Shown here: piece by piece, positions 1 to 5,489 of the stretch | Position numbering within the stretch: the stretch's first letter is position 1 | Layout of the letters: every line of letters starts with the position of its first letter | NCBI GenBank assembly: GCA_955652075.1 | Contig: CATPAS010000238.1 | Coordinates: 1-8,949 of the forward strand | DNA: 8,949 bases | Reading direction: 5' to 3' | Origin: an uncultured Gaiellaceae bacterium | GTDB taxonomy: Bacteria > Actinomycetota > Thermoleophilia > Gaiellales > Gaiellaceae | Program-made: the position numbers and the translations under genes | The notes under the pieces: generated by a model | What the model was told of the DNA's origin: nothing | Database searches by the model: none | What the model saw: the letters and a program-made list of their open reading frames with translations, nothing else

Positions 1-538
1 CGGTCTCCTGTCGCAGCTCGCTCGCTGCGTCCAGAGTCGTCATGGCGAAGTAGCCGCCCTCGTCGAGCGTCTCGGTGCCCTTGTCATCGCGAAAGAGGAA
101 GTACTCGAGCTCGGGGCCGACGTTGAACGTGTCGAAGCCGAGCGCGGCCATCCGGTCGAGCGCGCGGCGGAGCACATACCGCGGGTCCCCTTCGTAGGGA
201 TTCCCGTCCGGCGTGACGATGTCGCAGATCATCCGCGCCACCCTCGTCTCGCCCTCCTTCCACGGCATCAGCTGGAAGGTCTCCGGGTCCGGGATCGCGA
301 CCATGTCCGACTCCTCGATCGCGTTGAAGCCGGTGATCGACGAGCCGTCGAAGCCCATGCCGTCGTCGAGCGCCGCCTCGATCTCGCTCGGCGTGACCGC
401 GAAGCTCTTGAGATGGCCCTCGATGTCCGTGAACCAGAGGAGAACGAACTCGATCGTCTCCTTCTCCATGCGCCCGAGCACCCGCTTGCGTGAGTCCTCG
501 CTCGACGTCGCCCTGTTCCGTGTCTCGACCTGCGCCAT
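1..538 (-). CDS. glnA: Glutamine synthetase, type I, N-terminal part (runs off the left edge)
   Basis: The enzyme joins ammonia to glutamate using ATP in the cytoplasm, as a dodecamer in this family. The minus strand reads open from the ATG at 538 to the window edge, giving 179 residues. Residues 63-79 carry the glutamine synthetase signature starting FDGSS, whose Asp64 matches the ammonia-site Asp of the family. Residues 141-149 (GPELEYFLF) match the strand bearing metal-binding glutamates, here Glu143 and Glu145. This covers the beta-grasp domain and the start of the catalytic domain; the adenylylation-site region lies outside, so the subtype is open. The ATG at 538 is chosen because an AGGGAGGA ribosome site lies 4 bases upstream; a second Met at residue 24 is nearer the usual family start but lacks this. 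It is divergent from rmlB, and its leader contains a terminator-like hairpin, so attenuation is possible. Family assignment is secure. Confidence 0.95.
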   Translation of the reverse strand, partial: MAQVETRNRATSSEDSRKRVLGRMEKETIEFVLLWFTDIEGHLKSFAVTPSEIEAALDDGMGFDGSSITGFNAIEESDMVAIPDPETFQLMPWKEGETRVARMICDIVTPDGNPYEGDPRYVLRRALDRMAALGFDTFNVGPELEYFLFRDDKGTETLDEGGYFAMTTLDAASELRQET

Positions 539-542
539 GAAA

Positions 543-550
543 TCCTCCCT
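543..550 (-). promoter_or_regulatory. Ribosome binding site of glnA
   Basis: On the minus strand AGGGAGGA occupies 550 to 543, with four bases (TTTC) before the ATG at 538-536. It is the strongest Shine-Dalgarno sequence seen in the window and decides the upstream start over the internal Met codon 23 codons later. Confidence 0.8.
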
Positions 551-561
551 TGAAACGCGAA

Positions 562-594
562 AAGCCCCAGGCGCAGACAACGCGCCCGAGGCTC
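562..594 (-). terminator. Terminator-like hairpin in the glnA leader (possible attenuator)
   Basis: On the minus strand, GAGCCTCGGGCGC (594 to 582) can pair along all 13 positions with GCGCCTGGGGCTT (574 to 562), three of the pairs being G-U, around a 7-base loop (581-575). Four T residues follow at 563-560, the first of them within the stem. The wobble pairs form only in the minus-strand RNA, and the T run is on the same side, so the structure belongs to a transcript running towards glnA. No gene ends just upstream on that strand, since rmlB runs the other way, so this is a leader element and not a neighbour's terminator. The short T run makes termination efficiency uncertain. Confidence 0.5.
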
Positions 595-604
595 CATTGC
601 CTCA
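587..604 (-). promoter_or_regulatory. Competing upstream hairpin (anti-terminator candidate) in the glnA leader
   Basis: On the minus strand GAGGC (603 to 599) can pair with GCCTC (592 to 588) around a 6-base loop, plus one flanking T-G pair. The GCCTC arm is also part of the left arm of the terminator-like hairpin, so the two folds exclude each other, as in attenuators. The stem is short and could be chance in GC-rich DNA. Confidence 0.25.
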
Positions 605-625
605 CTGACGGACGGAGTCTATACG
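597..625 (+). promoter_or_regulatory. Candidate promoter of rmlB
   Basis: TTGCCT (597-602) and TATACG (620-625) are separated by 17 bases and each match four of six bases of the -35 and -10 consensus of the housekeeping sigma factor. The predicted start of transcription falls at about 632-634, at the GTG start codon of rmlB, so the message would have almost no leader. TATA at 620-623 reads the same on the other strand and could also serve glnA. This is prediction from spacing and sequence only. Confidence 0.4.
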
Positions 626-633
626 GTGACGCC

Positions 634-1617
634 GTGCGGGTACTGGTCACCGGTGGTGCGGGGTTCATCGGCTCGCACTTCGTCAAGCGAATGCTGGCAG
701 CCGGCGAGGAGCCGGTGGTGCTGGACAAGTTCACGTATGCGGGGAATCCGGCCAATCTGCCCGCTGGGATCGACTGCCGGCGGGGCGACATCGCAGCGCG
801 CGGGGACGTCGACCAGGTGGGCCCGGTCGACGCCATCGTCAACTTCGCAGCCGAGACCCACGTGGATCGCTCGATCCTCGGCCCGGAGGACTTCATTCGC
901 ACCGACGTGCTGGGGACGCTCGTGCTGCTCCAGGCGGCAGACGAGCTGAGCGCGCGATTCGTCCAGGTCTCCACCGACGAGGTCTACGGCGACGTCGAGC
1001 CGGGCTGGTCATCCCGCGAGGACGATCCGCTGCGGCCTTCGAGCCCCTACAGCGCGGCGAAGTCCGGCGGCGACCTGCAGGTGCTCGCTGCGGTGAGGAC
1101 CTTCGGCGTCAACGCATCGATCACGCGAGGGTCGAACACGTACGGGCCTAATCAGTATCCGGAGAAGGTTCTGCCGCTCTTCGCCACGAACGCCCTCGAC
1201 GGCGAGCCGCTGCCGCTCTACGGCGACGGGCGCCAGGTCCGGGACTGGCTCCACGTTGACGACCACTGCGCGGCGATCGAGCTCGTTCTCCGCGAGGGAG
1301 AGCCGGGCGAGGTCTACAACGTCGGCGCGAACGAGGAGCACGAGAACCTGGAGCTCACCCGGCTGATCGTCGATCACCTGGGCGCGGAACCCTCCCTCGT
1401 GCGGCACGTCGAGGACCGCGCAGGGCACGACCGGCGCTACTCGCTCGAGACGACGAAGATCCGATCGCTCGGCTGGGAGCCGCGGCGTGACTGGGAGGAA
1501 GGCGTCCGCACGACGATCGACTGGTACCGCGCCAACCGCGACTGGTGGGAGCCGATCAAGCGCTCCGACGGGTTTCGCGAGTACTACGACAAGCAGTACG
1601 CGGCGCGTCTCACCTAG
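634..1617 (+). CDS. rmlB: dTDP-glucose 4,6-dehydratase
   Basis: This enzyme converts dTDP-glucose to dTDP-4-keto-6-deoxyglucose with tightly bound NAD, the second step towards dTDP-L-rhamnose and other deoxysugars for surface polysaccharides. The 327-residue product is an extended short-chain dehydrogenase of normal length. GGAGFIGSH (7-15) is the Rossmann loop that binds NAD. STDEVYG (113-119) carries the Thr-Asp-Glu triad (114-116) that marks 4,6-dehydratases, and YSAAK (139-143) is the Tyr/Lys pair. RGSNTYGPNQYPEK (165-178) is the usual substrate segment. The GTG at 634 is chosen because the Rossmann strand follows at once; the frame stays open upstream without homology. GGTGA lies four bases before it, a weak ribosome site. 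It is divergent from glnA and followed by an exported-protein gene. No rmlA, rmlC or rmlD is in the window, so the final sugar is unknown. Confidence 0.93.
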   Translation: MRVLVTGGAGFIGSHFVKRMLAAGEEPVVLDKFTYAGNPANLPAGIDCRRGDIAARGDVDQVGPVDAIVNFAAETHVDRSILGPEDFIRTDVLGTLVLLQAADELSARFVQVSTDEVYGDVEPGWSSREDDPLRPSSPYSAAKSGGDLQVLAAVRTFGVNASITRGSNTYGPNQYPEKVLPLFATNALDGEPLPLYGDGRQVRDWLHVDDHCAAIELVLREGEPGEVYNVGANEEHENLELTRLIVDHLGAEPSLVRHVEDRAGHDRRYSLETTKIRSLGWEPRRDWEEGVRTTIDWYRANRDWWEPIKRSDGFREYYDKQYAARLT

Positions 1618-1694
1618 CAGCGGCCCTGCGCCTGCTGCCGGAGTCGGTCGATCTCCAGGCGTTATCCCCTGAATCGCGCAAACGATGAGATGAG

Positions 1695-1710
1695 GGTTCG
1701 GTAAAGAACC
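1695..1710 (+). repeat. Small inverted repeat before an upstream ATG
   Basis: GGTTC (1695-1699) and GAACC (1706-1710) form a 5-base-pair inverted repeat with a 6-base gap, directly touching the ATG at 1711. It could be a weak hairpin or a protein-binding half-site pair. The 1618-1767 stretch around it shows no convincing promoter or terminator. Confidence 0.3.
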
Positions 1711-1767
1711 ATGCTGCTCATGAGGCCCTTTGGTAGCCTCGGTCGCGTCCTGGCTGGGGTCAGCCCG

Positions 1768-3384
1768 ATGCGTCGAACCCTCGTAATCGTCTCCGTTCTC
1801 CTGCTCGTCGCCGGCTCGGCAGGGCGTGTCCGCACGTCCGCGCTCGCGCAGTCGGTTCCCACCGGGGCCGCGACGTTTCTCATCACCGGCCACGGTTGGG
1901 GCCACGGTGTCGGCCTGAGCCAGTACGGCGCGTACGGCTTCGCGCAGAAGGGCTTCCCGTACGACCAGATCGTGCTCCATTACTTTCCCGGGACGGAGCT
2001 CGGCGCGGCGCCGGTCTCACGGGTACGGGTTTTGCTGACGAGCGGCGCCGACACGCTCGACCTCGGTTCCACGGCCGACTTCAAGGTCCGCGATGGAACC
2101 GGCGTGGTGCACACCGTCGCCGCTGGGCGGTACACGCTGAAGCCCGCGCTCAAGCTGGCCGTGGACGGGCAGGCCACGCCCCGCGCGTTGCCGGGCCCCC
2201 TGCTGTTTCAGCCGGGAGCCGCTGCGCTCGGTCTCAAACACCGCTATCGCGGCTCGATCCAGATCGACGTCACGGCCGGCAAGCTGCGAGCGATCAACAT
2301 GGTCGGGCTGGAGCCGTACCTCTACGGCGTCGTCCCGTCGGAGATGCCCTTCGACTGGCACCCGGAGGCGCTGAAAGCCCAGGCCGTCGTCGCGCGCTCG
2401 TACGCACTGGCGACGCGAAGAACAGGTGCCTTCGATCTGTACCCGGACACGCGCAGCCAGGTGTACCTCGGGATCGAGCACGAGCAGCCGTCGACAAATG
2501 CCGCTGTCAATGCGACCGCCGGCCAGGTAGTGCTGTACCAGGGCGAGGTCGCCAAGACGTACTTCTTCTCGACGTCCGGCGGACGCACCTCGTCGGCGGA
2601 AGACGCCTGGGGAGAGCCTGTGCCGTACCTCGTCTCGGTGCCGGATCCGTACGACTCGATCTCTCCGCATCACAACTGGGGCCCACTCGTCTTCACGGGC
2701 ACGAAGCTCGCCAAGATGCTGAAGATGAAAGGGCGCGTCGTCGACCTGCAGCCCGAGCTGAACTCGTCCGGCCGGATCAAAGTGCTGAACATCGTGGGAA
2801 CGGAGAGCACGCTCGCCATGCAGGGCGACGACCTCCGGCGTCTTCTCGGGCTCAGGTCGACCTGGTTCAGCGTCGGCGTTCTGTCGCTGACTGCGCCGGC
2901 GCAAACCGTCACCTACGGAGGACGCGGCAAGCTGACGGGCCTCGCACGTGGTCTGTCACAGGTGATGCTGCAAACGCTGCTGGGAGACACCTGGACGAAC
3001 GTTTCCGCATTGCAGCCCGACACCGACGGCGTCATTACGACGCTCGTGAAACCAACAGTCACCACGCGCTATCGCTTGTCGAGCGGCAAGGTGAACGCCG
3101 AGCCCGTACGCGTTCCCGTTGCGCCTCTCGCGCACTTCTATCCGGCGCGAACGCTGGACCGGCTCACCGGCTACGTACGACCGGTGTCGCTCGCCGGGAC
3201 GACGGTGCTGATCCAGAAACAGCAGGGCGAATCCTGGCCTACGGTCGGCCAGGCCACCGTCGGGGCAAACGGAGACTTTCTCGTCAAGCTGCAGCTTTCG
3301 ACGGGGGTGTACCGCGCCCGCGTCAACTCGGGCCACGGTTTCGTGGTCGGCTTCTCGCCGGTGCTCCAGGTCTCGACCTCGTGA
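1768..3384 (+). CDS. Secreted SpoIID/LytB-domain protein with beta-rich C-terminal region
   Basis: SpoIID-family proteins act on peptidoglycan, as lytic transglycosylases (SpoIID) or as amidase enhancers (LytB). The 538-residue product starts with a signal peptide: MRR, a hydrophobic core to about 18, and a likely cut after SALA (24-27). GHGWGHGVGLSQYGAYG (41-57) is the glycine-rich family motif, which stands near the C terminus in Bacillus SpoIID but near the N terminus here. The core domain spans about 160-372, with PSEMP (190-194; Glu192 matches the catalytic glutamate of SpoIID), EALKAQAVVARSYAL (200-214) and STSGG (268-272). Residues 375-538 look like two beta-sandwich (Ig-like) repeats, probably for wall or carbohydrate binding. 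There is no cysteine at all. The ATG at 1768 is preferred because the signal peptide begins there and GGGGT lies seven bases upstream; ATGs at 1711 or 1720 would add 19 or 16 residues. The subtilase gene overlaps its stop, so the two are probably translated together. Bacterial activity is inferred. Confidence 0.88.
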   Translation: MRRTLVIVSVLLLVAGSAGRVRTSALAQSVPTGAATFLITGHGWGHGVGLSQYGAYGFAQKGFPYDQIVLHYFPGTELGAAPVSRVRVLLTSGADTLDLGSTADFKVRDGTGVVHTVAAGRYTLKPALKLAVDGQATPRALPGPLLFQPGAAALGLKHRYRGSIQIDVTAGKLRAINMVGLEPYLYGVVPSEMPFDWHPEALKAQAVVARSYALATRRTGAFDLYPDTRSQVYLGIEHEQPSTNAAVNATAGQVVLYQGEVAKTYFFSTSGGRTSSAEDAWGEPVPYLVSVPDPYDSISPHHNWGPLVFTGTKLAKMLKMKGRVVDLQPELNSSGRIKVLNIVGTESTLAMQGDDLRRLLGLRSTWFSVGVLSLTAPAQTVTYGGRGKLTGLARGLSQVMLQTLLGDTWTNVSALQPDTDGVITTLVKPTVTTRYRLSSGKVNAEPVRVPVAPLAHFYPARTLDRLTGYVRPVSLAGTTVLIQKQQGESWPTVGQATVGANGDFLVKLQLSTGVYRARVNSGHGFVVGFSPVLQVSTS

Positions 3385-4856
3385 AGACAGCGGCTCTCGC
3401 GGCCATGGCGCTCGCTCTGGCGCCGGTCGCTGCTGCGATTCCGTTTCGCGCGAGCTTCGTCCCGAACGACCCACTCGCGCCGAAGCAGTACTACCTGGCT
3501 CAGGACCACGCCTTCGACGCCTTTCCGGCAGACCTGCCCGTCGTGAACCCGGTGCGTGTGGCGATCATCGACTCGGGCATCGACGGGGGCCACCCGGAAT
3601 TCCCGCGTTCCCGGATCTGGCAGGCCAGGAGCTGGGTTGGAGGCAGTCCACTCAGCGACGAGGAAGGCCACGGCACCTTCGTCGCGGGAATGATCGCGGC
3701 CGCCATCAACAACAACGAGGGCATCGCCGGCATGGCGTTTCCCGCGCAGCTCATCATCGCCAAGATCGCACGCTCGGACCAGACCATCGACGTGCGCGAC
3801 GAGGCCCAGGCGATCCGCTGGGCGGTCGACGTCGGTGCGCGTGTGATCAACCTGTCGATCGGCGGCCTCCGCGATCCGTTCCATCCCCGGCGTGACACCT
3901 TCTCGCACATCGAGGCGAGTGCGATCGACTACGCGGTCAGCCACGGCGTGGTGCTCGTCGCGGCCGTCGGGAACTCAGATGACGCACCGCAGTCCCCGTG
4001 GCCCTTCGCCAGCTACCCGGCCGCCCTGCCGCATGTGATCGGCGTGAGCGCGCTCAGCCCGACCGGCAACGTCCCGCAGTTCTCCAATCGCGATCGCATC
4101 TACAACGACATCTCGGCGCCCGGGCAGGAGATCTACTCAACGCTGCCTCGCGCGCTGACGGCATCCCACCCGCTCTGCCAGAACCAGGGGTACTCCGATT
4201 GCGGGCCGGACGAGTTCCGCCACGCGGCAGGAACGTCGTTCGCGGCGCCACAGGTGACGGCGGCGGCGGCGATCCTGATCGCGCTGAAGCCGACGCTCCA
4301 GCCGGATCAGGTCATCAACATCCTCGAGCGCACGGCGACGGACGTGAATGCGTCCAACGGTTGCAAACAATGCCCGCTGCAGCGCGACCCGTTCAGCGGC
4401 TGGGGACGGCTCGACGTGGCGAAGGCGATCGCCGCCCTCGACGGCGTCCTGCCGCCGCCCGACCGGCTCGAGCCGAACGACGACGCCGGCAGCCACGCCG
4501 CCAGGCTCGGCGCGAATGTGACATCCGTCAAGGCGACGATCGACTTCTGGGACGACCAGATCGACGTGTACCGCCTCTATCTGAAAAAGAACGAGAGGGT
4601 GAAGCTCACGCTCAACGGGCCCGAGGGCACGACCTCCAATCTGCTGCTCTGGAAGCCCGGGACGAAGAGCGTGAACGATCTCAGCGCCCAGCACTTCCGC
4701 GTCGCCCAATCGATCGGGCCCGGCCCGACGCACGTAATCGGCTACAAGGCGCCGTCGGGCGGCTGGTACTACGCGGAGGTCAAGCTCACTGCACGCGGCT
4801 TCGGCCCGTACGAGCTGACGATCGCACGCCGCCCGTCGCTAGGAGCTCCCAAGTAG
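3381..4856 (+). CDS. Secreted subtilisin-like serine peptidase (S8) with PPC-like C-terminal domain
   Basis: A subtilase that cleaves proteins outside the membrane. The 491-residue product has a short signal peptide (1-19, ending PVAAA). The catalytic triad is visible: Asp64 in AIIDSGID, His97 in EGHGTF and Ser286 in GTSFAAP, with oxyanion Asn198 in AAVGNS. From about 28 the chain reads like the start of a mature subtilase (NDPLAPKQYYL), so no I9 propeptide is present. Residues 360-485, opening DRLEPNDDAG, resemble a bacterial pre-peptidase C-terminal (PPC) beta domain often found on secreted peptidases. Four cysteines (266, 274, 328, 331) may form disulfides. The GTG at 3381 shares bases with the TGA of the SpoIID-like gene (GTGA), and no strong ribosome site is present, which points to translational coupling. 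The 3' end overlaps the convergent acyltransferase gene by 18 bases. The substrate is unknown; wall-remodelling partners are a reasonable guess. Confidence 0.93.
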   Translation: MKTAALAAMALALAPVAAAIPFRASFVPNDPLAPKQYYLAQDHAFDAFPADLPVVNPVRVAIIDSGIDGGHPEFPRSRIWQARSWVGGSPLSDEEGHGTFVAGMIAAAINNNEGIAGMAFPAQLIIAKIARSDQTIDVRDEAQAIRWAVDVGARVINLSIGGLRDPFHPRRDTFSHIEASAIDYAVSHGVVLVAAVGNSDDAPQSPWPFASYPAALPHVIGVSALSPTGNVPQFSNRDRIYNDISAPGQEIYSTLPRALTASHPLCQNQGYSDCGPDEFRHAAGTSFAAPQVTAAAAILIALKPTLQPDQVINILERTATDVNASNGCKQCPLQRDPFSGWGRLDVAKAIAALDGVLPPPDRLEPNDDAGSHAARLGANVTSVKATIDFWDDQIDVYRLYLKKNERVKLTLNGPEGTTSNLLLWKPGTKSVNDLSAQHFRVAQSIGPGPTHVIGYKAPSGGWYYAEVKLTARGFGPYELTIARRPSLGAPK

Positions 4857-5489
4857 CTCCTCGGGCGGGACGTCGCGCAGGGCTCGCGCCGGATTGCCCA
4901 CCACCACGACGCGCGGTGGGACGTCGTTGACCACCACTGCGCCCGCGCCGACGAACGCCTCTTCGCCGATCTCCACCGCAGGGCAGAGCACCGCTCCCGC
5001 GCCGACGCGTGCTCCACGCTTGATCGTCGGGCCCTTCCGCAGCGAGTGCCGCTTCTCGGTGCGCCCCATGAAGTTGTCGTTCGTGGTGATCACCCGCGGC
5101 GCGATGAACACATGCTCCTCGAGCGTGGAGTAAGCCGTGATGTACGCGTCGGCCTGGATCTTCGTCAGCGCACCGATCGTCGTGTCGTTCTCCACGAGCG
5201 CGCCGCGGCCGATGACCACGTCCTCACCGACGTCACAGCGTTCGCGGACGCATGCCTGGTCGCCGACGATGACCCGCGCCCCGAGGCGCGACCCTGCGAA
5301 GACGATCGCTCCGGTGGACACGATCGTCCCGGGCCCGAGCTCGAGCGGCGGCAGGTCCTCCTGCTTCGTCGTCGAGCGTGGCCCGAGCGTCGGTTGCTTG
5401 CCGACGACCGCGTAGTCGAGAATCCTGCAGCCTTCGCCCAGGACCGTTCCCGGATACACGATCGCGGTCTCGGCGACGACTGCCTTCAC
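4839..5489 (-). CDS. Hexapeptide-repeat N-acyltransferase, WbpD/WlbB-like
   Basis: Left-handed beta-helix acyltransferases of this type acetylate a sugar amine from acetyl-CoA; WbpD/WlbB N-acetylates the 3-amino group of UDP-2-acetamido-3-amino-glucuronate. The 216-residue product shows hexapeptide turns from 6 to 30 and from 51 to about 190, the TNDN loop at 136-139 where WbpD/WlbB has its active-site Asn, and a GAGAVV...DVPP...GNPAR ending (181-202) typical of the family. Residues 31-50, rich in Lys, Gln and Pro, interrupt the helix. It is somewhat longer than typical WbpD (about 190). The GTG at 5489 is chosen because it overlaps the oxidoreductase stop as GTGA; no ribosome site is present, so it probably depends on coupling. 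It is last in a three-gene operon after a UDP-sugar dehydrogenase and an oxidoreductase, which supports the amino-sugar role. It could instead acylate another sugar or an amino acid. Confidence 0.85.
   Translation of the reverse strand: MKAVVAETAIVYPGTVLGEGCRILDYAVVGKQPTLGPRSTTKQEDLPPLELGPGTIVSTGAIVFAGSRLGARVIVGDQACVRERCDVGEDVVIGRGALVENDTTIGALTKIQADAYITAYSTLEEHVFIAPRVITTNDNFMGRTEKRHSLRKGPTIKRGARVGAGAVLCPAVEIGEEAFVGAGAVVVNDVPPRVVVVGNPARALRDVPPEELLGSS

Noticed and set aside
213..608. Plus-strand open frame of 131 codons opposite glnA
   Set aside because: The minus strand here encodes recognisable glutamine synthetase; this frame has no family resemblance and is a product of GC-rich codon use.
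539..633. T-box or known metabolite riboswitch before glnA
   Set aside because: The leader is too short and lacks the T-box sequence and specifier stem; I recognise no glutamine riboswitch core.
84..974. Minus-strand open frame of 296 codons across glnA and rmlB
   Set aside because: It runs through the divergent promoter region and lies in the wrong frame for glnA and antisense to rmlB; the product is low-complexity and rich in Arg and Ser.
1618..1694. Terminator for rmlB
   Set aside because: Only four-base complementary stretches are visible and no T run, so no terminator can be supported.
1009..1980. Long minus-strand open frame opposite rmlB and the SpoIID-like gene
   Set aside because: Both strands cannot be constrained this way; the plus strand has clear motifs and this frame has none.
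1896..3380. Upstream extension of the subtilase frame, about 495 extra codons
   Set aside because: It is the second frame of the SpoIID-like gene, Arg-rich and without any domain; the GTG at 3381 gives a signal peptide directly.
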